64,000 nucleotides of DNA from Nocardia cyriacigeorgica (GCF_010858045.1 NZ_JAAGVC010000006.1:24681-88680), one strand, 5' to 3'; counted from the stretch's first letter, positions 16,729-25,561 are shown. Notes: generated from the letters alone by a model not told the origin. Translations and numbers: made by a program.

Positions 16729-17487
16729 ATGTTGCTCGACGGGAAAATTGTCCTCATCACCGGCGCCGCGGGCGGAATCGGCACGGCCACCGCACTGCTC
16801 GCCGCAGCGGAAGGTGCGCGCCTCGCGCTGACCGATGTCTCCGAAGACGGGGTGGAAGCCACCGCCGACCAAGTACGGGCAGCCGGCGGCACGGCCATGA
16901 CGCTGCCCGCGGACCTCACCGATGGTGGCGCCGTGAACGCGATGGTGGCCGCGGTGGTCGCCGAGTACGGCCGCCTCGACGGTGCGTTCAACAACGCCGG
17001 CGTCAGCGGTGGGCAGATCGGGCAGGGCGGGCGCCGCGTGGCCGAGTGGGACGAAGAAGCCTTCGACCGCGCGATCGCTGTGAACCTCAAGGGTGTCTGG
17101 CTGTGCCTGCGGGCGCAACTGCCGCAGATGCTGGCGCAGGGCAGCGGTGCGATCGTCAATACCGCATCCCTGGCCGGGCTCTCCGGCTTCAAGACCACTG
17201 CCGGGTATTCGGCGGCCAAGCACGGCGTGGTCGGGCTGACCAAGACCGCGGCGATCGAGTACGCCCCGACCGTGCGGATCAACGCCGTATGCCCCGGCTA
17301 CACCGACACCGACCTGATGAAGGACGCCAAACGCCGCAGCGGCGACACCATCATGGCGCGCATCCCGACGGCCCGGCTCGCGCAGCCACAGGAGATCGCC
17401 GAGATGGCGGTGTGGCTGCTGTCCGATCGTGCCTCCTATGCCACCGGCGGCGAATTCGTCGTCGACGGCGGCTATCTGGCCGGGTGA
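16729..17487 (+). CDS. Short-chain dehydrogenase/reductase
   Basis: This 252-residue classical SDR interconverts an alcohol and a ketone. Visible motifs are TGAAGGIG (cofactor turn, about 10-17), NNAG (about 87-90), a catalytic Ser in NTASLAG, and YSAAK. The Asp at the end of the second strand (ALTDVSE) favours NAD(H). It takes the place in module 2 that the zinc ADH holds in module 1, so it probably makes the ketone that HyuAB uses. The ribosome site is weak and 43 bp separate it from the zinc-ribbon gene. Confidence 0.9.
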   Translation: MLLDGKIVLITGAAGGIGTATALLAAAEGARLALTDVSEDGVEATADQVRAAGGTAMTLPADLTDGGAVNAMVAAVVAEYGRLDGAFNNAGVSGGQIGQGGRRVAEWDEEAFDRAIAVNLKGVWLCLRAQLPQMLAQGSGAIVNTASLAGLSGFKTTAGYSAAKHGVVGLTKTAAIEYAPTVRINAVCPGYTDTDLMKDAKRRSGDTIMARIPTARLAQPQEIAEMAVWLLSDRASYATGGEFVVDGGYLAG

Positions 17488-17530
17488 ACCACCTCGTATC
17501 GAATTACTTTCCAAGACAAAGGATTTACCC

Positions 17531-18994
17531 ATGACTGCCCTGATCGGCGAGGCGGCCGGTTACATCGACGGTCGATGGACCGGCGGAGACGGCGCCCCCA
17601 TCGCCACCATCAATCCGGCGACCGGCGCACAGGTGGCATCCACGCCCGCCACCGGCCCCGCACAGGTGGCCGCGGCCGTGTCGGCGGCGCGGCACGCCTT
17701 CGACGGCGGTGCGTGGAGCCGCCTCGGTCCCGGCGAACGCGGCGCCCTGCTGCATCGACTCGCCGACCTGCTCGAGCAGAACCGGGACGCACTCACCCGG
17801 CTCGCCGCCACCGAGATCGGCACGCCGATCAGCAGCGGCCCGACCTTGCACGTCGACCTACCGGCGAAATTCTTCCGCTGGTTCGCCGAGGCCGCCGCGC
17901 GGGGTCCGCGCGATGGCTACGAGCAGCCGTTGCCGCTCGACCATGATCCGATCACCACCAGCAGCCTGCTGCTGCGCCAGCCTGCGGGCGTGGTGGCCGC
18001 GGTCGTCGCTTACAACGTGCCGATCATGATGAGCGCCTACAAGCTCGGTGCCGCACTCGCCGCGGGCTGTTCGACCGTGCTGGTCACCTCGCCCAAGGCC
18101 GTGCTGCTCACCTCGGCGTTCGTCAGGCTGATCGACGAGGCCGGGTTCCCTTCCGGCGCCGTCAACTTCGTGTTCGGGCCGCCGACCGTTACCGAGCAGG
18201 TGGTCACCTCCCCGGAGGTGGACATGGTCACCTTCACCGGTTCGGCCGCGGTCGGCAGCAGAATCCTCACCCTCGCCGCTCCGACCTTGAAGAAGGTAGT
18301 ACTCGAACTCGGCGGCAAGTCGCCCAATATCGTGCTGCCCGGCACAGACCTGGAACGCGCCGTCCCGGCCTCGGCGCTGCGGTTCACCCGCAACAGCGGC
18401 CAAGCGTGCGGTGCGACCACGCGAACTCTGGTGCCGCGCAAGGATTTCGACGAGTACGTGCAGCGTTCTGGTGAGTTCCTGCGCGGTCTCACCGTCGGTG
18501 ATCCACTCGCGCCGGACACCGTCCTCGGCCCGCTCATCACCGGCGAACACCGCAGCAATGTCGAGGGTTTCCTCGCCCGCGCCCGCGACGCCGGTGCGCA
18601 GATCCCGGTCGGCGGCGGGCGACCGGCCGGCCTCGACGACGGCTTCTTCCTGGAAGCGACCCTGGTGACGGGCGTACCCAACGAGGCCGAGATCGCCCAG
18701 GAGGAACTGTTCGCACCGGTCGGCGTGGTCATGCCCTACACCGACCTCGACGACGCCCTCCGGATGGCCAATGACGTCAAATACGCGCTGAACGCCAATG
18801 TGTGGGGACCGACCACCCAGGCCATCGAATTCGCCCGGCGACTACGGTCGGGCACGGTCACCATCAACGGCGGCGGTGGTATGCGTGCCGACGCCCCCTG
18901 GGGCGGCCCGGGCCACAGCGGCATCGGCCGGGAGGGCGGAGAAGAGGGCCTGCGGGAGTTCTTCGAAGTCAAACACGTCCAGTGGCCGCTGTGA
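17531..18994 (+). CDS. Aldehyde dehydrogenase with atypical cofactor motif, module 2
   Basis: This 487-residue ALDH keeps the catalytic Glu259 (LELGGKS) and Cys293 (NSGQAC). Two usually conserved cofactor-site motifs differ: the PWN segment reads YNVP at 161-164, and the LKPAE stretch with the ribose-binding Lys reads VTSPK. Coenzyme binding or specificity may therefore be unusual. AAAGGA lies 7 bases before ATG 17531. It ends module 2, facing the minus-strand lactonase gene across a hairpin. Confidence 0.89.
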   Translation: MTALIGEAAGYIDGRWTGGDGAPIATINPATGAQVASTPATGPAQVAAAVSAARHAFDGGAWSRLGPGERGALLHRLADLLEQNRDALTRLAATEIGTPISSGPTLHVDLPAKFFRWFAEAAARGPRDGYEQPLPLDHDPITTSSLLLRQPAGVVAAVVAYNVPIMMSAYKLGAALAAGCSTVLVTSPKAVLLTSAFVRLIDEAGFPSGAVNFVFGPPTVTEQVVTSPEVDMVTFTGSAAVGSRILTLAAPTLKKVVLELGGKSPNIVLPGTDLERAVPASALRFTRNSGQACGATTRTLVPRKDFDEYVQRSGEFLRGLTVGDPLAPDTVLGPLITGEHRSNVEGFLARARDAGAQIPVGGGRPAGLDDGFFLEATLVTGVPNEAEIAQEELFAPVGVVMPYTDLDDALRMANDVKYALNANVWGPTTQAIEFARRLRSGTVTINGGGGMRADAPWGGPGHSGIGREGGEEGLREFFEVKHVQWPL

Positions 18995-19009
18995 AGCTCA
19001 GTGGCATCG

Positions 19010-19057
19010 CCGCGGTCGTCACCATCCCGCCCACCGGCAGTGTTGTGACGACCGCGG
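19010..19057. terminator. Bidirectional hairpin terminator
   Basis: A perfect 13-bp stem (CCGCGGTCGTCAC with its complement) encloses a 22-base loop between convergent genes. There is no long T run, as is common in actinomycetes. Confidence 0.6.
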
Positions 19058-19083
19058 TTGCCATTGCGGGGCCGCGCTTGCTG

Positions 19084-20238
19084 TCAGCGACGCGGCACCA
19101 GCGACATCGTGCGCCCGTCGGCGATGTAGGTGCCGGTGTAGATCGCTACCGACTCGTCCAGATCGAGCACGCCGTCCGGGCCGATACTGAAGCGGCGCAA
19201 GATTTCCTCGCCGCCACGCAGGGGGTCGGTGCCCAGCGCCCACAGCACCTTCCCACTGGGCGACATCGCCGAGGATTCCGCGAACACCCCGGGTTGTCCC
19301 GGCGCGAAGGCGACATCCGGCAGCGGCCGAAGTACACCGTTCGGCTCCACCTCGAAGGAGCTGATGTGCCCCGAGCCCATGTTCGGGACGTACAGGAAGC
19401 GGCCATCCGGCGTGATACTCGTGACGTGCGGGAGCAGACCGGTCGCGAACGGCGAGCCCGCGATCTCCGTCAGCGAACCGTCCTCGGCCCGCGCGTATCC
19501 GGAGACCGAGCCACTGATCTCGTTGACCACGTAGACATGCCGGCCATCGGGCGTCACCCGTGGATAGATGGGATTCAGGCCGGTCGCCACCCGCTGCTTG
19601 ACCGGCGAGACGGTGCCGTCGGCGTTGATGTCGAACACGAGCAGCTGCCGGGGCAGCAAACTCGCGACATAGAGATGCTTGCCGTCCGGCGAGACAGTGC
19701 CCGAGGCGACACCGTCGGCGGATTCGCCGAACGGCATGGCCGCGCCGTTGCGCGTGGGTGTCCCGTCGGCGCCGATCCGCACCGGCACCACCTGAGCGTT
19801 CTGTACACCGACGACGACGAAGGCGTCACGGCCGTTGGGGGCGAAGATCACGTCGACCGGGATGTCCGGCATCGCCAGTGGTGTGCCCGCGGTGAGCTCG
19901 CCGTCGGCACCGATCGTGTGCGGGATCAGCTGCGGGCTCGAACCCGGTGCGACGAAGAGGAATCGGCCGTCCGGAGACGGCGTCTGCGGCCAGTTCAGCA
20001 TGCCCGATGGCACCCGGCCCGCGATCGGGCTCGGCTGCCCGGTATCGGAGGCGTTGTATCCGGCGATGCCGTCGCTGAGGAAGCCATGGGCGTAGATGTG
20101 GTAACCGAGGTTGTCGGCCGCGGCAGGTTGTGCTGTTGCGGTGAATCCGGGCAGGGCGACGGCGGCCAGAGCAAGCACCCAGCCCGCCCGCGCGCGCCGC
20201 TTCCGAGCACCATCTGTCGACGTTGAATCAGAGGTCAT
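19084..20238 (-). CDS. Secreted lactonase-type seven-bladed beta-propeller
   Basis: This 384-residue protein starts with a basic, hydrophobic signal peptide (about 16-41, ending in QPAAA). Repeated blade motifs follow, such as SPDGRFLFV, TPDGRHVYVVN and TPDGRFLYVPN, typical of the lactonase/YVTN family that includes 6-phosphogluconolactonase. It would act outside the membrane, perhaps hydrolysing a lactone. Related genes at 20470 and 21818 point to a local family. No catalytic residues are certain, so a binding role is possible. Confidence 0.82.
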   Translation of the reverse strand: MTSDSTSTDGARKRRARAGWVLALAAVALPGFTATAQPAAADNLGYHIYAHGFLSDGIAGYNASDTGQPSPIAGRVPSGMLNWPQTPSPDGRFLFVAPGSSPQLIPHTIGADGELTAGTPLAMPDIPVDVIFAPNGRDAFVVVGVQNAQVVPVRIGADGTPTRNGAAMPFGESADGVASGTVSPDGKHLYVASLLPRQLLVFDINADGTVSPVKQRVATGLNPIYPRVTPDGRHVYVVNEISGSVSGYARAEDGSLTEIAGSPFATGLLPHVTSITPDGRFLYVPNMGSGHISSFEVEPNGVLRPLPDVAFAPGQPGVFAESSAMSPSGKVLWALGTDPLRGGEEILRRFSIGPDGVLDLDESVAIYTGTYIADGRTMSLVPRR

Positions 20239-20319
20239 CCCTGGAGATTAGGATTCGAACCGGCGCGTGACTGTCCAGATATCTGCACAGTGTCCACCCG
20301 CTCACCAGCGCAAATAGCT

Positions 20320-20347
20320 CACCCCTCCGGCCGAAGCCGAAGGGGTG
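20320..20347 (-). terminator. Hairpin after the SnoaL-like remnant
   Basis: CACCCCTCCGGC pairs with GCCGAAGGGGTG with one mismatch, around a CGAA loop. It lies 18 bp beyond the stop of the gene remnant on the minus strand, so the remnant seems to have kept its terminator. Confidence 0.55.
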
Positions 20348-20364
20348 CGCTGGTGCTCGAAAGC

Positions 20365-20466
20365 TCAGGCCTGCGATTGTGCCGGCATCAGGCCCAACTG
20401 GGTCAGGAAGCTCACGTTGTCCCAGTAGACGCGGTGTTCGGCGATCTTCTCGCCAGCCGGGCGGAT
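20365..20466 (-). pseudogene. C-terminal remnant of a SnoaL/NTF2-like protein gene
   Basis: Read from 20466 down to the TGA at 20365-20367, the minus strand encodes 33 residues including EKIAEHRVYWDNVSFLTQL and GLMP. This closely resembles the usual C-terminus of SnoaL-like polyketide cyclase/ester cyclase proteins. Upstream in frame there is a stop at once, and the next bases are the end of the intact lactonase gene at 20470. The 5' part of the gene is thus gone, probably lost when the lactonase gene was inserted or duplicated here. Nothing else is recognisable between 20239 and 20319. Confidence 0.7.
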
Positions 20467-20469
20467 TCG

Positions 20470-21603
20470 TCACGGCGCAGGCGTCAGATGAGCCGACGGG
20501 CCGTCGTGGAACAGCACACCCGTGTCGGCCGCGGGCAGGCCGGACGGCGCGACACTGCCGTCGGGGGCGACGGTGTAGGTGTGCACGCGTGCGGTTCCTT
20601 GCACGCTGAGCGTGTCGATCACGAACAGTTCGTCCTCGTCCGGGCTCAGCACGAGCCTGCCCGGCATCGTGCCGTCGGGAGTTGTGAACGGCGAGCCCGG
20701 CAGCGGCGAAAGCGAGCCGTCGGCGCCGATCCGGTAGCCGTCGACCACACCGCCGGTGGACGCCGGCACATACATCCGCGTGCCGTCAGAGGTGATCGCC
20801 GACCCGTGCGGGGTCCCGTGCGTCGGATAGGGCGAGCCCGGCGCATTCGACAGACTGCCGTCCGCCGCGATCACAAAGCCCGACAGGGTGTTGCTGCCCT
20901 CATTGCTGATGTACAGGTAGCGACCATTCGGAGTGATGGCGGGCAGCGCCGGTCGCTCACCCGTGGGCATCGTCGCACCCACCTGAGTGAGGGAGGCATC
21001 GGCGCCGATGGCGTAGCTGGTCACCGACGCGCCGATGAAGGTGCTGACGATCAGATTGCGTCCATCTCGAGTCACCTGCGGCAGACTCAATCCGCTCATC
21101 CCGGGAACCGGTGTCGCCGGCGCACCGGTCGGCGTGAGCACGCCCGAGCCGGTGATGTCGAACGAACGCACCTCGGTGGTGAGGGAGCCGACGGTCGCGA
21201 ACAGACGCGAACCGTCCGGGGTGATGGTCACACCGATCACCGGAGCGCCGAAGTCCATTCGGCTACCGGCGATCTCACGCAGCGTGCCGTCGGCGCCGAT
21301 GTCGTAGCCGATGATCGAGCCGGAGACCACATGCCCGACGTAGGCCCTGCGGCCGTCCGGAGTGATCTCGAGAGTCAGCGATCCGGTATCGCTGGCGAAG
21401 GGCGCGCCCGGAATCCTGGTGAGCAAGCCATTGTCGTCGACCCGCAGCACGCTGACGTTGCCGGACCCCGTGCCGGTGACGAGCAGGTACCGCGGACCGG
21501 CATCAGGAGCGGCGTGACCGAGCGCCGGAGACAGCGCTAGAGCGAGCGCGGCGGCCGCGGCGACAGCGGCCCGCCGCCGGTGTGGGAAAACGTGTCTGCG
21601 CAT
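20470..21603 (-). CDS. Secreted lactonase-type beta-propeller (paralog 2)
   Basis: This protein of about 377 residues begins with an Arg-rich signal peptide and a hydrophobic stretch ending in GHAAPDA. Blades follow that repeat TPDGRRAYVG, TPNGRYLYISN and similar. ATG 21603 is preceded by GGAGGTG 9 bases upstream, whereas the more upstream ATG 21621 lacks a ribosome site. It is divergent from a homologous gene at 21818, and both carry a blade with SPFxTxGxPHG. It is probably an extracytoplasmic lactone hydrolase or ligand-binding propeller. Confidence 0.82.
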   Translation of the reverse strand: MRRHVFPHRRRAAVAAAAALALALSPALGHAAPDAGPRYLLVTGTGSGNVSVLRVDDNGLLTRIPGAPFASDTGSLTLEITPDGRRAYVGHVVSGSIIGYDIGADGTLREIAGSRMDFGAPVIGVTITPDGSRLFATVGSLTTEVRSFDITGSGVLTPTGAPATPVPGMSGLSLPQVTRDGRNLIVSTFIGASVTSYAIGADASLTQVGATMPTGERPALPAITPNGRYLYISNEGSNTLSGFVIAADGSLSNAPGSPYPTHGTPHGSAITSDGTRMYVPASTGGVVDGYRIGADGSLSPLPGSPFTTPDGTMPGRLVLSPDEDELFVIDTLSVQGTARVHTYTVAPDGSVAPSGLPAADTGVLFHDGPSAHLTPAP

Positions 21604-21654
21604 CAGGTGCGACACCTCCATGAGTTCGAGCGGGCCACCTCGCCCGCCTGAACA

Positions 21655-21674
21655 ATGCACAATATAGTTTGCAT
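21655..21674. promoter_or_regulatory. AT-rich element between divergent lactonase genes
   Basis: ATGCACAATATAGTTTGCAT is flanked by ATGCA/TGCAT-like arms. Its first 16 bases recur exactly at 44431-44446 upstream of the histidine kinase. It lies about 50 bp upstream of the minus-strand lactonase start. A further AT stretch (TTATATAAAATGTGA) sits near 21756-21770 ahead of the plus-strand gene. Confidence 0.5.
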
Positions 21675-21817
21675 CACACTTTCTGGCCGAGGATTTGACA
21701 TTTCCTTCCCACCGGCCGGTCAGTTGTTATTCCCCACAAGGCCGATTGCCTGAAGTTATATAAAATGTGATGGTTGCGAGCGCTCGTGTACCCCGTGTCT
21801 CATCGAGGAGAACATCG

Positions 21818-22969
21818 ATGGCTTCACCGCCTCGCCCCCGCCGCGGTAGCGCCCGCTACTTTCGTTGCACCACAATGGTTTTGCTCACCGTATTGCTCAC
21901 CGTCCTCGGCTGGACGGCAATGCCTGCACCGAGCGCGTCGGCGTCCACACACCCACGGTTCCTCATCGTCGCCGGAACCGCATCGATGGGAATCAGCGTG
22001 CTGCGGATAGCCGACAACGCGTCGCTGTCGAGCGTGCCCGGCAGTCCATTTCCCACCGGCTTCGGCGTCCTGTCGCTGGTGGTGGCACCGGACGGCAGGA
22101 CCGTCTACGTACCGCATGCCGGCGATTTCGGTGTCAGCGGCTATCGCCTGGACGATAACGGCACGCTGAATCCCATCCCCGGCGCCGATATCACTGTCGG
22201 CGGTCCACCGACGGCCGCTGTCCTCAGCCCCGATGGCACCCAGCTGTTCGTCGTGGTCGGGGGCGCGCCCGGCCATGTCGAGTCGTACTCGGTGGCACCG
22301 TCCGGCGCGCTGACCGCGAGTGGCGGCGCGCCCGCGCCGGTCGATGGCTTCAGCGCGGTCGGCATGGCACGCGTCGATCCCAGCGGGCGCTTCCTGCGGG
22401 TCGTCACCTATCTCGGCAACACCATGTCCAGCTATGCGATCGCGCCGGATGCCACCTTGACCCCGCTCGGCGTCACGCCCGTGCGGCTCGGCCCGGTGGC
22501 GCCCGGATTCACACCCGACGGGCGTCACCTCTATGTGAGCAACGAGTTCGGATTCGACCTGTCCGGCTTCACTGTCGGCGAGGATGGCCGGCTGACGCCG
22601 ACGCCCGGCTCACCGTTTTCGACCCACGGCGTGCCGCATGGTGCCGTGGTGAGTGCCGACGGCAAGCGGCTCTACGTACCGAATGCGGTCGGCGGGTCGA
22701 TCGCCGCGTTCGACGTGCACGACGACGGGCGCCTGGTCGAACTCCCCGGATCACCCTTCGCCGCCCCCGGCGGCACACTTCCCGGTCAGGTGGCGTTGCA
22801 CCCGGACGGCACGACGCTGTATCTGGTGGATGTGCTCACCGCCCAGGTGACGACCCGGGTGCATACCTACCGCATCCGACCCGACGGCGGTCTCGCACCG
22901 TCCGGCCGTCCCGCCTTCGATACGGGCGTGCTCATGTCCGATGGGCCGGTAGTCGCGATCACCCCCTAG
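21818..22969 (+). CDS. Secreted lactonase-type beta-propeller (paralog 3)
   Basis: This protein of about 383 residues has a long basic n-region, a hydrophobic core (LLTVLLTVLGWTA) and a cleavage region near PSASA, and therefore a signal peptide. Blades contain APDGRTVYVP, TPDGRHLYVSNEF and ADGKRLYVPN. ATG 21818 has GAGGAG 7 bases upstream. It is the divergent sister of the 20470 gene. A hairpin follows directly after the stop. Lactone hydrolysis is the family expectation, not proven here. Confidence 0.82.
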   Translation: MASPPRPRRGSARYFRCTTMVLLTVLLTVLGWTAMPAPSASASTHPRFLIVAGTASMGISVLRIADNASLSSVPGSPFPTGFGVLSLVVAPDGRTVYVPHAGDFGVSGYRLDDNGTLNPIPGADITVGGPPTAAVLSPDGTQLFVVVGGAPGHVESYSVAPSGALTASGGAPAPVDGFSAVGMARVDPSGRFLRVVTYLGNTMSSYAIAPDATLTPLGVTPVRLGPVAPGFTPDGRHLYVSNEFGFDLSGFTVGEDGRLTPTPGSPFSTHGVPHGAVVSADGKRLYVPNAVGGSIAAFDVHDDGRLVELPGSPFAAPGGTLPGQVALHPDGTTLYLVDVLTAQVTTRVHTYRIRPDGGLAPSGRPAFDTGVLMSDGPVVAITP

Positions 22970-22980
22970 TCGGCCGAGAA

Positions 22981-23021
22981 AGGGCCGGTGGCAGCGATTC
23001 TCGATCGCGGCCACCGGCCCT
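22981..23021. terminator. Bidirectional hairpin terminator
   Basis: AGGGCCGGTGGC pairs perfectly with GCCACCGGCCCT over a 17-base loop, between the plus-strand lactonase and the minus-strand NTF2-like gene. Confidence 0.7.
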
Positions 23022-23042
23022 CGGCATGATCCCCGGCCAGGA

Positions 23043-23414
23043 TCAGGGCTGCACGCCCATCTCCGGTCCGATGTACTCACGCACCCTCGCGGCCTTGCCG
23101 TCACGGGCCTCGACGATCTGCACCAGATGCAGCTTCATCTCCTGGCCCCCGATGCTCACCTCGGTGGTGCACTCGTGGAAGAAGCCCTTCTCGGTGAAGG
23201 TGACACCGACCGAGGAGAAGGCGGGGATGGCGCCGTCGCCTGCACGCTCGTATACCGCCGCGACAGCATCCGCGACGGGGACCCATTTGTCGTCGGCGCT
23301 GTGCCACACGAGGCAGTCCTCGTGGCTGATCTCGATGAAGAGATCAATGTTGGTCAGGGCCTTGACCCAGTTGTCCGCGAGGTCTTTGGTGGCCTGATCT
23401 GGGGTGCTGCTCAT
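23043..23414 (-). CDS. NTF2/SnoaL-like protein
   Basis: This 123-residue protein has the alpha+beta layout of the NTF2-like superfamily: an N-terminal helix, LVWHSADDKWVP in the first strands, and a final sheet ending VREYIGPEMG. Members include isomerases, dehydratases and small epoxide or lactone-acting enzymes, so the reaction is open. It is the last gene of the import operon, after the AAHS-type carrier, with about 130 bp between them. It is not the source of the remnant at 20365, whose C-terminus differs. Confidence 0.75.
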   Translation of the reverse strand: MSSTPDQATKDLADNWVKALTNIDLFIEISHEDCLVWHSADDKWVPVADAVAAVYERAGDGAIPAFSSVGVTFTEKGFFHECTTEVSIGGQEMKLHLVQIVEARDGKAARVREYIGPEMGVQP

Positions 23415-23541
23415 CGTTGAACGACTGCCTTCCTGTCCGGTAAGTGCTTGCAGGTGTCCTGCGTCACCCATGGTGCGCGCGAACCCGCGACGCGAGTGTC
23501 CAGATTCTTGGACACCGGCGATCGGCGCAGAGCGCGTCGGG

Positions 23542-24897
23542 TCAGCGCGCTTGCACCATGTCGTCGCGGCTGTCGGGCTCGGGATCTGCCGGGCGGCCGG
23601 ACACCGGTTCGGGCCCCGCCGTCGCCGCGGGCAACACGATGACGACGAGCGCTGCCAGCACCGCCGGGATCGCGAAAGCATAGAAATTCCAGTGCGCGGC
23701 CAACGACGACCCCAGGATCCAACCGCCCACCATGGGGCCGAGGATCGAGCCGACACGCCCCAGCCCCATGGCCGCGCCCACCGCGGATCCGCGACACGAG
23801 GCGGGGTAGCGCGCCGCGATATAGCCGTAGGTCAGCGAACTCGAACCGATCGAGCCCAAGCCGGCGCCCGCGACCGCGACCATCAAGACCGCGGTGCCGG
23901 CTTGTCGGCTCAATACCAGCAGCGAGATCGCCCCGATCAAGAAGAAAGGGACCAGCACCCGCTTGGATCCGAACCGATCGGCAAGCAACGATCCGCCGAC
24001 CATGCCGACCACCGCACCCACCTGCAATGCGAGCAGGAACTGTAACGAGGATCCCAGCGGGTATCCGGCCTGGCGCATGATCTGCGGTAGCCAGGTACTC
24101 AGGCCATAGCCGATCAGCTGTCCGCAGAAGCCGACCAGCACGAACAACACGAGCGACGGCAGGTACCTGCTGGTGAGCAGCTGCCGGTAGCCGCCGGCGC
24201 GGTCACTGCTCCGGTTCGTCGCCGGCTCATGGTCGGCGCGCACCGCGGCCAGATCCAGGCCGTAGGTCGCGGCGAGCTCGGCCGCCTCATCGTCGCGGCC
24301 ACGGGCCACCAGGTAATTCACCGATTCGGGCAGCCAGAAATACATGACGGGCAACACGATCGCGCACAGCGCGCCGAGGCCGTACAGCACCCGCCAGCTG
24401 TGGTCGGGCAGCAGGGCGATGGCTGCGAGCGAGGCGATGATTCCGCCGAAACTGTAGCCGGTGAGCATGAGGCCGTTGTAGATCTGTTTACGGTTACTCG
24501 GCGCGAACTCGACGGTCAGCGCGACAGCCGATGGCACCACCGCACCGAGACCGATGCCGGTGAAAAACCGTGCGGCGCCCAAGAACTCGGGCGACGTGGC
24601 CGCCGCGCAGACCGCGCAGCCCAGCGAGAACCACGCGACGCCTGCCATCATGATCGTGCGGCGCCCGATCCGGTCGGCCAGCGGACCCGCCACCAGGAAG
24701 CCGACCATCAGGCCGAACAGGGTCCAGCTGCCGATCAACCCCGCCGTCTCCTTGCTCAACCCCCAGCCCGGTTCCTCCAGCAGGCTCGGCACCGTCGCGC
24801 CGTAGATGATCAGGTCGTAGCCGTCGGCGACGATGGTCAGAAAACAGAGCATGACCACGAACAGGCCACTGCGTGTGCGCGGGGCGGAGCGAGGCAT
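23542..24897 (-). CDS. MFS transporter, aromatic-acid:H+ symporter-like
   Basis: This 12-helix carrier of 451 residues resembles the AAHS group (PcaK/BenK type). An acidic TM1 reads ADGYDLIIYG, and motif A between TM2 and TM3 reads GPLADRIGRR. A central cytoplasmic loop precedes TM7. It probably imports an organic acid with protons. It lies 17 bp after the cupin gene in an operon that also holds an ABC importer, so the cell may take up the substrate both intact and as an acid fragment. Confidence 0.87.
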   Translation of the reverse strand: MPRSAPRTRSGLFVVMLCFLTIVADGYDLIIYGATVPSLLEEPGWGLSKETAGLIGSWTLFGLMVGFLVAGPLADRIGRRTIMMAGVAWFSLGCAVCAAATSPEFLGAARFFTGIGLGAVVPSAVALTVEFAPSNRKQIYNGLMLTGYSFGGIIASLAAIALLPDHSWRVLYGLGALCAIVLPVMYFWLPESVNYLVARGRDDEAAELAATYGLDLAAVRADHEPATNRSSDRAGGYRQLLTSRYLPSLVLFVLVGFCGQLIGYGLSTWLPQIMRQAGYPLGSSLQFLLALQVGAVVGMVGGSLLADRFGSKRVLVPFFLIGAISLLVLSRQAGTAVLMVAVAGAGLGSIGSSSLTYGYIAARYPASCRGSAVGAAMGLGRVGSILGPMVGGWILGSSLAAHWNFYAFAIPAVLAALVVIVLPAATAGPEPVSGRPADPEPDSRDDMVQAR

Positions 24898-24914
24898 GAT
24901 GACCGCCGTTCCGC

Positions 24915-25442
24915 TCAGCGCTCGCCCGGCAGCATGACGGCCACCATGGTCACGGGCTTATCGGTGCGGTTGCTCCAAGCGTGCTTGATGCCACGGTTGA
25001 TCACGGTGTCGCCCGGGCGCAACAGGACTTCGCCGGTTTCGTAGATGGCATAGATCTCGCCGTCGATGACGGTGGCGATATCGACGGTTTCGGTGGCATG
25101 CAGGCCGACGATAGTGTCGTCGTCGGCTTTGGCATCCTCGCCGTGCAGATTGCCGATCGACTCCGCGTACACGTCGGGATCGATCTCACTGTCCGGCGGA
25201 AAGGTCGCAAGGCGCACGACCAATCCTGCGGCAGGAGGGTCCAATTCCACCTCCGCGGTGAGGGTATCGTCGGCCGACATACGCGCGGGCAACCGATCGA
25301 CCCGCCACACATCGTTCACCGTGAACGCGGGCAGAGCGACGCGCGTGGAGGTGTTCTCGTCGAGGACGACAGTCGATCGGCCATTCGCATCCAGCCCGGC
25401 GATCACCCGCCGCGCTGTCTTGGCCACGTGCTCTCCAGTCAT
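24915..25442 (-). CDS. Cupin-domain protein
   Basis: This 175-residue protein has a C-terminal cupin barrel (about 75-170) with GEIYAIYETGEVLLRPGD and GIKHAWSNR. The metal-binding histidines are incomplete: His154 is seen, but the first motif has no clear HxH. An N-terminal extension of about 50 residues adds strands. Members of this type act as isomerases, dioxygenases or sensors. It starts behind GGGAG. A 119-bp gap separates it from the ABC ATPase gene and holds only a weak 7-bp hairpin. Confidence 0.78.
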   Translation of the reverse strand: MTGEHVAKTARRVIAGLDANGRSTVVLDENTSTRVALPAFTVNDVWRVDRLPARMSADDTLTAEVELDPPAAGLVVRLATFPPDSEIDPDVYAESIGNLHGEDAKADDDTIVGLHATETVDIATVIDGEIYAIYETGEVLLRPGDTVINRGIKHAWSNRTDKPVTMVAVMLPGER

Positions 25443-25561
25443 GATGTCTCCCAAGGAATCGACGAGGCGCGCTCTGCGCCTCAGTGATGGGTTGTGCCTT
25501 TGGATTCGGAGTCGCGCGGACACGGCCGGACCAGCGGACTCCACGTAGTCGCAGACTCGGC

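Noticed and set aside
18991..19083. GTG overlapping the ALDH stop as GTGA, as if another coupled gene began there
   Set aside because: The frame passes through a perfect hairpin and then antisense to the lactonase gene; it looks like a terminator region, not a gene.
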